The notes under the pieces were generated by a model, which was not told where the DNA came from, did not search any database, and saw only the letters and a list, made by a program, of their open reading frames with translations. The translations under genes were made by a program, and so were the position numbers. 64,000 nt of DNA from Pseudoalteromonas luteoviolacea S2607 (GTDB taxonomy: Bacteria > Pseudomonadota > Gammaproteobacteria > Enterobacterales > Alteromonadaceae): contig NZ_AUXV01000003.1 of assembly GCF_001625575.1 (NCBI RefSeq), positions 248,001-312,000 of the forward strand. Reading direction: 5' to 3'. Below, one piece after another: positions 1 through 8,651 of this stretch. Position 1 is the first letter of the stretch. Each line of letters starts with the position of its first letter.

Positions 1-393
1 GAAGGTTTTAGCTGGGAGCATTTAGAAAAGATCTTGAACCGTGCAGGTATTTCAGAGCGTGGCCAAATCCTTGACCGTAACACATATCAACAACCTTGGG
101 TTACATCAATGGATATTAGCTTTAAGCAAGAAATCCCAGGTTTCTACGACGATCACAAAGCGCAGCTTTACGTGATGATCGAAAACTTCGCGAACATGCT
201 TAACAGCGATTGGGGCCAAGAGCGTCGCCTTCAATTCCCAAATCAGTCAATCTATGACTTCGGTGGCCTTGATGAAAATGGACGTATTGTTGTAGACAAA
301 CGCTATAATGGATTTGACACACGTAACTACAACCAAATCGATGACAACAAGTCAGCTTGGCGTGCGAAAATCGGTGTTCGTTACACATTCTAA
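1..393 (+). CDS. TonB-dependent receptor, Oar-like, C-terminal fragment
   Basis: This is the 3' end of a gene that begins before the window; frame 1 is open from base 1 to the TAA at 391-393. The 130 visible residues end in GVRYTF, with a terminal aromatic residue as expected for the last strand of an outer-membrane beta-barrel. Alternating hydrophobic strands and phrases such as MDISFKQEIPGF and AQLYVMIENFANML resemble the end of large Oar-like TonB-dependent receptors, which import substrates across the outer membrane. The plug and TonB box are outside the window, so the substrate cannot be judged. An intrinsic terminator follows at once. The class is fairly sure; the subfamily is inferred. 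Confidence 0.7.
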   Translation, partial: EGFSWEHLEKILNRAGISERGQILDRNTYQQPWVTSMDISFKQEIPGFYDDHKAQLYVMIENFANMLNSDWGQERRLQFPNQSIYDFGGLDENGRIVVDKRYNGFDTRNYNQIDDNKSAWRAKIGVRYTF

Positions 394-422
394 TATCTAA
401 CTTAAACATGTAATTAGATTCC

Positions 423-450
423 AAAGGCCAGTTTTAAACTGGCCTTTTTT
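423..450 (+). terminator. Intrinsic terminator after the receptor gene
   Basis: Perfect stem AAAGGCCAGTTT / AAACTGGCC followed by six T. It lies about 30 bp after the stop of the partial receptor gene and ends that transcript. Confidence 0.85.
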
Positions 451-971
451 ATTTTCGCTACACCTAAATTTTGGCAATTTTCCGTCCGAACTTTATTAAA
501 AGCTTCATTACTTTCACCTCTACAGAATAATAACGTTAGGGAGTCGTAATCTCGCGCTGAGTGGTACTGTCCCGCTATAATACTACGAAGCGAAACGAGC
601 TATATCTTTTGGCGGGCTTAAGTTTAAAATCAAAGAACACACGTATATTTTGCGCTGATGCGTGAAAAAACAGATTCAGACCCTCTGGGGTCTTAAATTA
701 AAACGGTTTATAAACCGCTTAGGTTGCATGGAAGTAAATGGTGTTAGCCCTAAGTGCAAAGAAATGCTACAGGGGTATTGTATTCGCGAAGTTGGCGGTG
801 TTAACAGCCCTACTCGATTGATAGCTGCACACCAGCGACTTCAATCAGCCTCTTAGTGCACACAGCAAATTACTTGAACGGTTTTATCAACAGCGCATTT
901 GCAAGCTAATTAATCAAAAAAACTTGGCTCTCTATATTAACTTCTATTTTCAGATGTCACCTAAAGCCCAA
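451..971. other. Intergenic stretch with two small hairpins
   Basis: About 520 bp with no convincing gene. Two adjacent inverted repeats are visible: AGACCC / GGGTCT (678-693, loop TCTG) and the 14-bp palindrome CGGTTTATAAACCG (704-717). Neither has a T-run, so they are not ordinary terminators. A 64-codon frame from a GTG at 662 lacks a ribosome-binding site and resembles no known family. I see no tRNA or mobile element. Confidence 0.4.
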
Positions 972-1427
972 TTACTTTTCATTTTTTTCTTCTACCGACA
1001 AAGATAACTTGGCAATTAATTCTCTGAGTGTTGCTTTTTCATCGTCAGTAAAGCTCGATAAGAGTGTACGTTCCCACTCTTTTGCTTTTGGTGTTAATTG
1101 CCTATAGACATTTAACCCTTCATCTGTCGCTCTCAACACACTGGCTCGCTTATCCATAGGATGCTTTGTTATTTGAAGCAAGCTTTTTTCTTCTAGCTGT
1201 TTAATAGCACGAGAAACTGTAGATTTATCCATATTCGCCAATTCACAGACTCGTTTTGCTGTTGCGATCTCTAAATTAAAAACGTGGGAAAGCACGCGCC
1301 ACTGTGCCTGTGTAAGGCCAGCTTCTGCGCTATAAACCTGTGCGAAGTCTTCGCTGACCTTAGTCGATAAAGAGACAAGTTGATAAGGTAAAAACTGGCT
1401 AATATCCAAAATTGATTGTTTGCTCAC
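972..1427 (-). CDS. MarR-family transcriptional regulator next to hmgA
   Basis: A 151-residue MarR/SlyA-type winged-helix repressor, normal length for the family. The winged helix spans roughly residues 35-110: TQAQWRVLSHVF, the recognition-helix segment MDKSTVSRAIKQLEEKSLL, and the wing containing DKRASVLRATDEG. The start is a GTG preceded by GAGGTA at suitable spacing. It is divergent from hmgA with 119 bp between the starts, so it probably controls homogentisate catabolism and itself, perhaps by sensing an aromatic intermediate; this role is inferred from position. The regulator class is certain; whether it is an HmgR equivalent is not. Confidence 0.88.
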   Translation of the reverse strand: MSKQSILDISQFLPYQLVSLSTKVSEDFAQVYSAEAGLTQAQWRVLSHVFNLEIATAKRVCELANMDKSTVSRAIKQLEEKSLLQITKHPMDKRASVLRATDEGLNVYRQLTPKAKEWERTLLSSFTDDEKATLRELIAKLSLSVEEKNEK

Positions 1428-1450
1428 GATGGAAAGTACCTCTCACTTTT

Positions 1451-1468
1451 TGTAATTATTTATTTACA
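1451..1468. promoter_or_regulatory. TyrR/PhhR-type box between the MarR gene and hmgA
   Basis: The sequence TGTAATTATTTATTTACA matches the TyrR consensus TGTAAA-N6-TTTACA at 11 of 12 fixed positions with exact N6 spacing. It lies 79 bp before hmgA and 24 bp before the MarR gene, in the shared divergent promoter region. TyrR/PhhR proteins respond to aromatic amino acids, which suits a tyrosine-degradation operon. It could instead be the MarR protein's own operator. Confidence 0.5.
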
Positions 1469-1546
1469 GTACATCTTTCTAGAGACGTTTGCAATTAATC
1501 TCACATGAGAGTATCTTACAGGAAACATTAATGGAGTCTAAGTAAA

Positions 1547-2842
1547 ATGAGTACAGAATTCGAATATATGACAGGATTCGGTAACGAATTTGAAACCGAA
1601 GCATTACCTGGCGCGTTACCTGTCGGTCAATTTTCACCGCAAAAAGTTAAATACGACCTATACGCTGAGCAATATAATACAACAGCATTTACCGCCCCTC
1701 GTGCTGAAAATCGCAGAAACTGGTTCTACCGCATTCGTCCGTCGGTCCTGCAAGGCGAATATGAAGCGATGGATAACGGCCTAGTTCGAACTGGCCCAAT
1801 TACAGAGGTCCCTACTCCTCCATCGATGTTACGTTGGAACCCTGTAGATGTGCCTAGCGAAAAAACCGACTTCATTGATGGCTTAGTCACTATGGCGGCA
1901 AATGGCAGTGCAAACAGCCAAGTTGGTATCGGCATCCATGTTTATGTAGCGAACGCTTCCATGGAAGGCCGCTATTTTTACAATGCTGATGGTGAGCTTC
2001 TATTTGTGCCACAACAGGGTGAATTAGTACTACATACAGAATGCGGAAAGCTTGCAATCAAACCAGGTGAAATTGCAGTGATTCCTCGTGGCTTAAAGTT
2101 CAGTGTGGAATTAATCAGTGAAACCGTAAGAGGTTACATTTGCGAAAACTATGGTCACCCGTATATTTTGCCTGAGCGTGGTCCCGTAGGCGCAAATGGT
2201 TACACGAATGAGCGCGACTTCCAATACCCAGTTGCCGCATTTGAAGATCTCGAGGGTGACTTTGAACTTGTCGCCAAGTTCAACGGTAATCTATTCCGTT
2301 GTGATATCGGTCATTCGCCATTAGATGTTGTCGCTTGGACTGGTAACAGTGGCCCATATAAATATGAACTGTCGCGCTTTAATGTAATGAATACGGTAAG
2401 CTTTGACCACCCAGATCCATCGATTTTCACTGTTTTGACCTCTCCTTCTGGTCAAGAAGGTGTTGCAAATGTTGATTTCGTCATCTTCCCTCCTCGCTGG
2501 ATGGTGGCTGAAAACACATTCCGCCCCCCATATTACCACCGTAATATCATGAGTGAATTTATGGGTTTGATTGAAGGTGTATATGACGCAAAAGAACACG
2601 GATTTGTACCTGGTGGTATGAGTTTGCATAATTGTATGTCACCTCATGGCCCAGAAGCTGATGTATTCGAAAAAGCATCAAATGCAGAGTTAGAGCCTCA
2701 GCGCTACGAAAACACACTGGCGTTTATGTTCGAATCTCGCTACGTCATTTCTCCGACGAAATATGCGCTTGAGGGTAAAGAACGTCAGCCGAACTACGCT
2801 GATTGTTGGAAAGGCATCAAAAAATACTTTAAAGGCGCTTAA
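1547..2842 (+). CDS. hmgA: Homogentisate 1,2-dioxygenase
   Basis: Opens the aromatic ring of homogentisate with O2 to give maleylacetoacetate, the central step of tyrosine and phenylalanine breakdown in the cytoplasm. The 431 residues match the usual length. The N-terminal [19 protein letters not shown] and the C-terminal cupin region with [18 protein letters not shown] and [17 protein letters not shown], which carry the iron-binding His and Glu residues, are hallmark segments. The ATG has GGAG about 10 bp upstream. The maleylacetoacetate isomerase gene follows after 79 bp. Loss of this enzyme commonly causes pyomelanin formation in marine bacteria. No fumarylacetoacetase gene follows in this locus. 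Confidence 0.97.
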   Translation: MSTEFEYMTGFGNEFETEALPGALPVGQFSPQKVKYDLYAEQYNTTAFTAPRAENRRNWFYRIRPSVLQGEYEAMDNGLVRTGPITEVPTPPSMLRWNPVDVPSEKTDFIDGLVTMAANGSANSQVGIGIHVYVANASMEGRYFYNADGELLFVPQQGELVLHTECGKLAIKPGEIAVIPRGLKFSVELISETVRGYICENYGHPYILPERGPVGANGYTNERDFQYPVAAFEDLEGDFELVAKFNGNLFRCDIGHSPLDVVAWTGNSGPYKYELSRFNVMNTVSFDHPDPSIFTVLTSPSGQEGVANVDFVIFPPRWMVAENTFRPPYYHRNIMSEFMGLIEGVYDAKEHGFVPGGMSLHNCMSPHGPEADVFEKASNAELEPQRYENTLAFMFESRYVISPTKYALEGKERQPNYADCWKGIKKYFKGA

Positions 2843-2921
2843 TCTATTGTAGATTAAACTACAGCTAGAACGCTTTAAATTGGCCACTATATGTGGCCTT
2901 CGTCGTGAAAAAGGATCCCCA

Positions 2922-3548
2922 ATGAAACTATATACTTATTTTCGTTCATCTGCGGCTTATAGAGTACGTATCGCATTAAATCTTAAAGGTATAGAGCATG
3001 AGCTTGAAGCCGTTAACCTATTAAAATCTGAGCAACAACAACAGCCTTACACGGACAAGAACCCTCAAGGCTTGTTGCCAGCAATGGAAACTGAGCAAGG
3101 CACACTTGCACAGTCTTTAGCAATATTAGAATGGCTAGAAGACACTCACCCTGAGACACCCCTACTGCCAAACGATCCTTGGCAAAAAGCACAGGTACGT
3201 AATTTCAGTTACGCAATCGCCTGCGATATTCACCCGATCGATAACCTTCGCGTACTTAAGTATTTAGCAAATGAGCTAGAAGTCACTGATGAACAAAAAA
3301 CGACTTGGTATCAACACTGGATCATAGAAGGATTTAAGAAACTAGAGCCAACTCTTGGCGATGGCCCGTTTTGTTTTGGAGACCAACCAACTTTGGCAGA
3401 CCTCTGCCTAGTTCCTCAAGTTTTCAATGCACTTCGATTTAAAGTAGATATGTCACAGTTCCCTAAAATATCATCTATTTATGAACACTGTAACACACTA
3501 GAAGCATTTATTAAGGCTGCACCTGAAAACCAGCCAGATGCAGCTTAG
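2922..3548 (+). CDS. maiA: Maleylacetoacetate isomerase (zeta-class glutathione transferase)
   Basis: Isomerises maleylacetoacetate to fumarylacetoacetate using glutathione, the step after HmgA. The protein of 208 residues from the chosen ATG has the zeta GST layout: thioredoxin-like N-domain (about 1-80) with the active-site segment RSSAAYRVRIALNLKG and PQGLLPAMET, then the all-helical C-domain with YAIACDIHPIDNLRVL. In the usual SSCSxRVRIAL motif the cysteine is replaced by alanine here. The frame is open back to 2880, but homologues begin at MKLYTYFRSSA and an AAGGA sits just upstream. It is probably cotranscribed with hmgA. Confidence 0.93.
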   Translation: MKLYTYFRSSAAYRVRIALNLKGIEHELEAVNLLKSEQQQQPYTDKNPQGLLPAMETEQGTLAQSLAILEWLEDTHPETPLLPNDPWQKAQVRNFSYAIACDIHPIDNLRVLKYLANELEVTDEQKTTWYQHWIIEGFKKLEPTLGDGPFCFGDQPTLADLCLVPQVFNALRFKVDMSQFPKISSIYEHCNTLEAFIKAAPENQPDAA

Positions 3549-3557
3549 TCATTGTGT

Positions 3558-3578
3558 GGAGCGCTATTTAAGCGCTCC
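3558..3578. repeat. Perfect inverted repeat between convergent genes
   Basis: GGAGCGCT / AGCGCTCC, 8-bp arms with loop ATTTA, just after maiA and overlapping the stop of the converging TIGR02647 gene. It has no T-run, so any terminator role is uncertain. Confidence 0.5.
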
Positions 3579-3794
3579 ATGAACTTGATCGACATGGGCC
3601 AACAAATCATGCCCCAAGTCTGTTAGATATCCCCCGTCCGGACGATCAATCACGCCTTTTTCAAACAAACGTTCTGCTGCGGCTAAAATGCTCTGGTCAG
3701 CACTGCTATGTATTTTAAGACCTTGGTGTAAACTGCTCCTTGGAAATTTTGCTAAAAGTTCAAGTTCCGCCATTAACTGAGTGTCAAATGCCAT
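3564..3794 (-). CDS. TIGR02647-family small protein
   Basis: A 76-residue protein that I recognise as the small TIGR02647 family of gammaproteobacteria, annotated as DNA-binding but with no established role. The conserved pattern is visible: MAELELLAKFP, GLKIHSSADQSILAAAERLFEKGVI, then DRPDGGYLTDLGHDLLAHV, which has the look of a small winged-helix-like fold. The start at 3794 is chosen because GGGGGA lies just upstream; an in-frame start seven codons earlier lacks that support. It stands alone, convergent with maiA. The family is fairly sure; the function is unknown. Confidence 0.8.
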   Translation of the reverse strand: MAFDTQLMAELELLAKFPRSSLHQGLKIHSSADQSILAAAERLFEKGVIDRPDGGYLTDLGHDLLAHVDQVHGALK

Positions 3795-3973
3795 ACTTCC
3801 CCCTATTACAATCAAGCTACCATTCGGGCATGACTTGTGCTTACATTTAGATATAACTCGTTCGACGACACTGCCGTCGAAAATCCCTTTGACCGTAGTT
3901 CAAACAAGCAAACATGCTACTAAGTATTATTGTTGTTTTAGCTACTTTGACCTAATAAACATTAGCCTAGACT

Positions 3974-4270
3974 ATGAGTAATGCCATGTATAAGATCAAT
4001 TTTTTAGCATTTTTAATACTTTTTTTATTTATCAACCCCATAAATGCAAAAGAGCCATCTCCGCGTATCTTTGTTGACGCGCCAGAGCGTGTATGCTGGT
4101 TTAATTCATCAAAATATAGCGAGGGGTCAATTATTAAACAGTTTGATCAACGTTACATTTGTAGCCACCGATATGCAAATCAACCAGATAGCCCACTGGT
4201 TTGGCTTCAAATGAATAAACAAGGAGAAATAAAAAGGCTGGATTTACGTGGTAAGATACGAGTACACTAG
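3974..4270 (+). CDS. DUF1496 (YnjH-like) small exported protein
   Basis: A 98-residue protein with an N-terminal signal peptide: a hydrophobic run NFLAFLILFLFINPINA followed by cleavage before KEPSP. The mature part has the DUF1496 pattern RVCWFNSSKYSEGSIIKQFDQRYICSHRY, with two cysteines that could form a disulfide in the periplasm. The role of the family is unknown. An ATG four codons later (3986) is an equally possible start. The VF530 gene follows after 25 bp on the same strand and may be cotranscribed. Confidence 0.7.
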   Translation: MSNAMYKINFLAFLILFLFINPINAKEPSPRIFVDAPERVCWFNSSKYSEGSIIKQFDQRYICSHRYANQPDSPLVWLQMNKQGEIKRLDLRGKIRVH

Positions 4271-4295
4271 CGCGTCGTAAAAAATGAGACAAAGT

Positions 4296-4544
4296 ATGAG
4301 TACTGAACAACCGAATAATCCACTTCACGGTGTAAAACTGCAAGATATTTTAGAGCGCTTGGAATCTGAGCTTGGATGGCAAGAAATGGCGCGACTGGTC
4401 AACATAAATTGTTTTAAGTCAGATCCATCTATAAAGTCTAGCCTTAAGTTTTTACGTAAAACGCCTTGGGCTAGGGAAAAGGTTGAGCAACTTTATTTAG
4501 ACACCTTTCATGGATTTGCGTGGCCGACCGCGCCCAAAAAATAA
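4296..4544 (+). CDS. VF530 family (DUF2132) protein
   Basis: An 82-residue cytoplasmic protein matching the VF530/DUF2132 family: [19 protein letters not shown] near the N-terminus and the highly conserved [25 protein letters not shown] in the C-terminal half. The family is annotated as DNA-binding from structure, without a proven cellular role. Homologues begin close to the second ATG (4296), so this start is preferred over the ATG at 4284. A small hairpin (CAGCAA / TTGCTG, 4545-4560) follows the stop and may help end the transcript. Confidence 0.8.
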   Translation: MSTEQPNNPLHGVKLQDILERLESELGWQEMARLVNINCFKSDPSIKSSLKFLRKTPWAREKVEQLYLDTFHGFAWPTAPKK

Positions 4545-4584
4545 CAGCAATATGTTGCTGATTTTGAGCAAGTAGATATACGTA

Positions 4585-5286
4585 TTACTCAGCTTGTTTA
4601 TATGCAAGCTTAATCTTTTTTAAGATATGAGGAGACATATTTTTATTGCAAGCAAAGTACAGTTGGGTATTAATATTTTTTAGCGTCAAAACCGGCTCTA
4701 GTTGAGCGCTTCTAGGCTCTTGTTGTTGTTTAAATTTAAACTGGTTGTCACTCAAAATGACCATATCTACAAAGCTTCTTCGCGCTTCTAATAGCTCAAA
4801 TACCCGCTCAAACGAATTAATCAAGACCAAGTTGTAGCCTTCGATAAAACCATGTTTGACTAAAAATTGATGACTGTAGTTATCTTTGATAACTGCAACC
4901 TTATATTGCTTGGCATCTTCGACGGATTCTATTGAAATCCTTGAAGATTTTAGCGCATAAAATGATGTCGTAAATTGGCTAATTGGAAACACCCAATCAA
5001 ACTTTTCGCCTCTTAAGTCATTTTTTGCCATTGAAAATATGCAGGTGTTACTGTCTCTGGCTGCTGTGTTATATGCCGTAGTCCAAGTTTGCACACTGAT
5101 GTGGTAGTCAACTTCAGCTTTGCTTAATACTGCTCTGACCTTATCAGCGGCCAAACCCACCAGCTCCCCTTCGCCATTAAGGTATTGGAAGTTAGGAAAG
5201 TTCTCTGTCACTACATTCAATTTATATTGAGCGTAGACACCGCCAGCATACATCATCAAACAAATTACAAGCAAACACTTAAACAA
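4585..5286 (-). CDS. Periplasmic solute-binding protein, family-3-like
   Basis: A 233-residue exported protein. The start is a TTG preceded by GGGAG with 6-bp spacing. A signal peptide (FKCLLVICLMMYAGGVYA) leads into a fold typical of extracellular solute-binding family 3: KLNVVTENFPNFQYLNGEGELVGLAADKVRAVL, then WTTAYNTAARDSNTCIFSMAKNDLR and FDWVFPISQF. No permease or ATPase gene is adjacent, so this belongs to the stand-alone type common in Alteromonadales; it may bind amino acids or serve in sensing. The ligand is unknown. A similar stand-alone protein occurs at 43.9-44.7 kb. Confidence 0.72.
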   Translation of the reverse strand: MFKCLLVICLMMYAGGVYAQYKLNVVTENFPNFQYLNGEGELVGLAADKVRAVLSKAEVDYHISVQTWTTAYNTAARDSNTCIFSMAKNDLRGEKFDWVFPISQFTTSFYALKSSRISIESVEDAKQYKVAVIKDNYSHQFLVKHGFIEGYNLVLINSFERVFELLEARRSFVDMVILSDNQFKFKQQQEPRSAQLEPVLTLKNINTQLYFACNKNMSPHILKKIKLAYKQAE

Positions 5287-5423
5287 CTTAGACTCCCTCT
5301 ACAATAGCCATAACAATGTAAACTATAGGAAAAAATAACTAGAGTGTGAAATAGGATGGTTAAATTTACCAAGCAAGTGTGAAAACTAATCTGAAGGTCA
5401 CAATATGGTCAATAAGATTGGAA

Positions 5424-5445
5424 AGAAGGAGACAGCGCTCCTTCT
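5424..5445 (-). terminator. Hairpin after the arginase-family gene
   Basis: AGAAGGAG / CTCCTTCT, 8-bp stem with a 6-nt loop, 10 bp after the arginase-family stop on the minus strand, followed there by only a short T-rich stretch (TTCC). Probable but weak terminator. Confidence 0.5.
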
Positions 5446-5454
5446 CAGTTAGCT

Positions 5455-6567
5455 TTAAGCTTTGTTCATTGCATCAATCAAAAACGCAGAAAGCTTTGCA
5501 CCTTCTCTCAATGTTGTTTCTGAACTAGATTGACCAGCCAAAGAGCTATCAGTGAATGGTGCGATTTCCATCATATCTGCACCTGTGATAGGGAACTCTT
5601 GAGCTAGAGCTTTAAGAATGGTCATCGCTTCATCCGGTGTTAATCCACCAGTCTCAGGTGTTCCCGTTGCTGCAGCAAACTCTTCGTCTAGCGCATCAAT
5701 GTCAAAGCTTACATATAACTCATCCACTTTGTCTGCCTTAAGCTGCTCAATCACTTGTGCCACTATCGCATCGGCACCTTTTGAGCGAATTTCGTGCGCC
5801 CAATGCTGCTTAACACCGAATGTGCCTTCCCAATGTTCTTTTGATTTACCACTAGAGCGGATACCAAATTGGATTAAATGGTGCGGGGCAGGTAAGAATT
5901 CAAGAATATGTGTACACCATGAGCCAAAGCATAGATCAATACCTAGCCTTTCAACTAAAAGATCAGTATGCGCATCAAAGTGGATGATAGCTGTACGTTT
6001 ACCCTGCTCTCTTTTCGCTTTTAAGTATGCTTTTGTAAGTGGGTAACTGATTGAATGGTCACCTCCAATGCCAAATACACCTTTGTCAGGGTAGTGCTTA
6101 TAAAACCCATCACATACATCTTCAGTAATCGATAACGGCGCGACAAAGTAGTCACTGCTTTCGTCTTGATAAAGTGCTTTTTGACAATTAGAAATCGTGC
6201 CCTCATTCAAGTACTTGTCGTGCAGCAAGTGAGGGATAACACGTACGTCGCCTAAATCAAACGCAGAGGTCTGCGGCTGTTGTTCTATTAACGTACTGCG
6301 TAAAAACAAAGGACCCCAGTTAGCACCACGAAGAATACCGCCACCACAATCCGAGCTAATGCCCAGAATTGCGGCTTTATGCTCACTTTGCTCAATTGTT
6401 TTTAAAGAGTCTTTCCAAAGGGTATCTACACCTTCAGTTTGCCCATATAACTTTTGGCGAAGTGCTTCTTTTCTTTCTTTTGCTGTATTAACCGTGAATA
6501 CACCATCACCCGGTGGGCACAAACAATTTTCTAGTTTTTCAAGGTATTGTGATTTGCTGTTGCTCAT
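5455..6567 (-). CDS. Arginase/agmatinase-family hydrolase (ureohydrolase)
   Basis: A binuclear-manganese ureohydrolase that would hydrolyse a guanidino or formimino compound. The three metal motifs are intact: GGDHS near residue 168, DAHTD near 198, and SFDIDALD near 282, followed by TGTPETGGLT and the DMMEIAPF segment. At 370 residues it is longer than classical arginase or agmatinase (about 300), with some 60 additional N-terminal residues before the core. The substrate is therefore uncertain: arginine, agmatine or formiminoglutamate are all possible, and no histidine- or agmatine-pathway genes are adjacent. GAGGAG precedes the ATG. An ArgR-like palindrome lies just upstream. Confidence 0.85.
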   Translation of the reverse strand: MSNSKSQYLEKLENCLCPPGDGVFTVNTAKERKEALRQKLYGQTEGVDTLWKDSLKTIEQSEHKAAILGISSDCGGGILRGANWGPLFLRSTLIEQQPQTSAFDLGDVRVIPHLLHDKYLNEGTISNCQKALYQDESSDYFVAPLSITEDVCDGFYKHYPDKGVFGIGGDHSISYPLTKAYLKAKREQGKRTAIIHFDAHTDLLVERLGIDLCFGSWCTHILEFLPAPHHLIQFGIRSSGKSKEHWEGTFGVKQHWAHEIRSKGADAIVAQVIEQLKADKVDELYVSFDIDALDEEFAAATGTPETGGLTPDEAMTILKALAQEFPITGADMMEIAPFTDSSLAGQSSSETTLREGAKLSAFLIDAMNKA

Positions 6568-6584
6568 AGCGTGCTCCTCAAAAA

Positions 6585-6600
6585 TTGCATAATCATGCTA
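6585..6600. promoter_or_regulatory. Candidate ArgR box before the arginase-family gene
   Basis: TTGCATAATCATGCTA contains the inverted repeat GCAT-AATC-ATGC, resembling an ARG half-pair (consensus near TGCATAWWWATGCA). It starts 18 bp before the start codon. A single box match is weak evidence. Confidence 0.3.
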
Positions 6601-6789
6601 AATTAACTCTATCTCAAAAACGTACAACGCGATTGAATTCAGCTGACTTGAACTTAAATTAAGGCACATACAGCTTTTCTTGAAAAGTAAAAAAGCCCAT
6701 ATAAACAATACCTTAAATATATTACAAGATGACCTTAGAGAAAATCAAAGTTGGAATATGGGTGGTATATCATGGCTGATTTATAAGTC

Positions 6790-6827
6790 AACCGCTGCAT
6801 CAAATCCGTACTGGATGTACAGCGGTT
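6790..6827 (-). terminator. Long hairpin downstream of the DUF2189 gene
   Basis: Arms AACCGCTG / CAGCGGTT with an additional inner GCATC / GGATG match. It lies 24 bp after the DUF2189 stop on the minus strand. No strong T-run follows, so it may be a terminator or a 3'-end stabilising structure. Confidence 0.4.
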
Positions 6828-6850
6828 TATTATTCAAAGAAGTTGTCTAC

Positions 6851-7630
6851 TTATTCGTAACCTCGTGGTTTTTTGGTTTTGATAATCGCGATGTATCCGT
6901 GCCAGCTTGCGTAGGCAAGTAAAGGCATTATGATGATAAAACCTGCAGCACCAGTTAGAAAGCCAATGATCACCAATGTTACTATCGTCGCTCCCCAAAC
7001 AAACATAGCAGATGCGTTCGTTTTTACCGCATTTACAGAGGACACAACTGCGGTCATGATGTCGACACGTCGTTCCATCATAATCTGCGGCGTAAATGCT
7101 GAAATTGCAAATACACAGAGCATGAGCACACCTCCCACAATTGACCCTAGGGCCAAAAACGCCTGAAGTTGCTCAAATGTTGGGTTTGGTACATTAGGAT
7201 ACAGCGCGTGAATGAGTGCTGCTAATCGCATCCAAACAATCATGATGACCATGAGTAAAATCGCAAACCCCCACTCTCCCGCTGGGTTTCTAAACATGGA
7301 CTTTAAACTATGCATCAGCGTTGGTTTATGACCCTTCTCTAACTCCCACGCGACATCATATAAACCAGCGGCAAATGCAGGTCCAATTAACGCGAATGCG
7401 ACTGACGCAGGCAAAATAACTAAGTGGGTTCCAGACTGAAAAACCAACCACATAATAAATGCAGGAATTATGCTAAACACCAAGCCATAGATCAGGCTTA
7501 ACATTGGGGCTCTAATTATATCTTTGCAAGCCAATGATAACCAATGGAATGGAGCTAGCGCACTAATTTGATTGCTCTCTAAACACCGAGCAAACTCTTG
7601 GTTCTTATCGATAGGTTGAGATGTTGGCAT
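6851..7630 (-). CDS. DUF2189 inner-membrane protein
   Basis: A 259-residue integral membrane protein of the DUF2189 family, with an N-terminal soluble segment (about 1-30) and around six hydrophobic helices, for example LIYGLVFSIIPAFIMWLVF, GFAILLMVIMIVWM, GSIVGGVLMLCVFAISAF and IVTLVIIGFLTGAAGFIII. The family signature is the segment near residues 25-45 with WLSLACKDIIRAPMLSLIYG and the C-terminal YASWHGYIAI. GGAA precedes the ATG. The function of the family is unknown and nothing adjacent clarifies it. Monocistronic: divergent from udp and followed by a hairpin. Confidence 0.8.
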   Translation of the reverse strand: MPTSQPIDKNQEFARCLESNQISALAPFHWLSLACKDIIRAPMLSLIYGLVFSIIPAFIMWLVFQSGTHLVILPASVAFALIGPAFAAGLYDVAWELEKGHKPTLMHSLKSMFRNPAGEWGFAILLMVIMIVWMRLAALIHALYPNVPNPTFEQLQAFLALGSIVGGVLMLCVFAISAFTPQIMMERRVDIMTAVVSSVNAVKTNASAMFVWGATIVTLVIIGFLTGAAGFIIIMPLLAYASWHGYIAIIKTKKPRGYE

Positions 7631-7886
7631 AATGTTTCCTCTCTACATTGCTATATTAAGGTTTAGATGAGCACTGCCTAACATGCAAGCATTGCAATAA
7701 TTGACTGTTAAATTTGTTATAAAATAGTCTCTACAACGTCTCAAATAGCCATGTTATTAATACGCGAATAGAGTTTCGGTTTAATTTGGCTATTTAGTTG
7801 TTGTCATTACCGATAGCGGACATGTGTCCTGTACTTAAAAGCCCGTAACTTTAACCATTACGTTTTAGAACATAAAAAGGTTTTTT

Positions 7887-8651
7887 ATGGAAAAGGTATT
7901 TCATTTGGGGTTAACCCAAGCAGATCTTAAAGGCGCTACACTTGCAATCGTTCCGGGAGATCCTGAACGCTCAAAGCGAATCGCGCATCAATTAGAAGAG
8001 CCAATCTGCTTGGCACAAACCAGAGAGTTTCACGTATACCTTGCGAACATCAAAGGTCACCCGGTTGTTGTTTGCTCCACAGGCATCGGTGGTCCATCGA
8101 CGTCTATTGCAGTGGAAGAGCTTGCACAACTTGGTATCAAAACATTCTTAAGAATTGGTACCACCGGCGCAATTCAGCCTCATATCGACGAAGGTGACAT
8201 TTTAGTTAGTACCGCTTCGGTAAGACTAGATGGTGCAAGTCAACACTTTGCGCCACTATCATATCCGGCAGTTTCAGACTTCCATTCAACGCAAGCAATG
8301 GTAAAGGCCTGTGAACATGAAGGTGTGCCTTATCATACTGGTATCACCGCTTCGAGCGATACTTTCTATCCCGGCCAAGAGCGCTATGATACCTACTCAG
8401 GATATGTTTCTAAGGCATTCCAAGGCTCATGTGAAGAATGGCAAAAATTAAATGTCATGAACTACGAGATGGAATCAGCAACGCTATTTACAATGTGTGC
8501 AGCGCTTGGATTAAAGGCAGCGTGTATTGCAGGTGTACTAGTTAATAGAACAAGACAGGAAATCCCTGATGTAGACCATCAAATGGTAGAAAAACGAGCG
8601 GTTTCCGTCGTAATTAAAGCGGCAGAAATCATCGTTACTCAAACGAAGTAG
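7887..8651 (+). CDS. udp: Uridine phosphorylase
   Basis: Splits uridine with phosphate into uracil and ribose-1-phosphate (pyrimidine salvage, cytoplasm, hexameric enzyme). At 254 residues it matches the usual length. Signature segments are [11 protein letters not shown] (phosphate site), [27 protein letters not shown], and the nucleoside-binding [20 protein letters not shown]. The ATG is preceded by AAAAGG at suitable spacing. It converges on cdd, which feeds it uridine from cytidine, so the two neighbours form a salvage pair though transcribed separately. Confidence 0.97.
   Translation: MEKVFHLGLTQADLKGATLAIVPGDPERSKRIAHQLEEPICLAQTREFHVYLANIKGHPVVVCSTGIGGPSTSIAVEELAQLGIKTFLRIGTTGAIQPHIDEGDILVSTASVRLDGASQHFAPLSYPAVSDFHSTQAMVKACEHEGVPYHTGITASSDTFYPGQERYDTYSGYVSKAFQGSCEEWQKLNVMNYEMESATLFTMCAALGLKAACIAGVLVNRTRQEIPDVDHQMVEKRAVSVVIKAAEIIVTQTK

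Noticed and set aside
662-856. 64-codon frame starting with GTG
   Set aside because: No ribosome-binding site, no recognisable family, overlaps two hairpins; more likely chance.
1486-1496. CGTTTGCAATT, equal to half of the LacI-type operator of the trehalose locus
   Set aside because: The other half-site is missing, so it is not a proper palindrome and lies in an unrelated promoter.
3558-3578. Hairpin after maiA as a full intrinsic terminator
   Set aside because: Stem is good but no T-run follows in either direction.
5618-6046. 142-codon frame antisense to the arginase-family gene
   Set aside because: Opposite a gene with intact catalytic motifs; shadow of its codon usage.
6680-6922. 80-codon frame starting with TTG
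   Set aside because: Weak start, overlaps the end of the DUF2189 gene and a hairpin; composition unlike a real protein.
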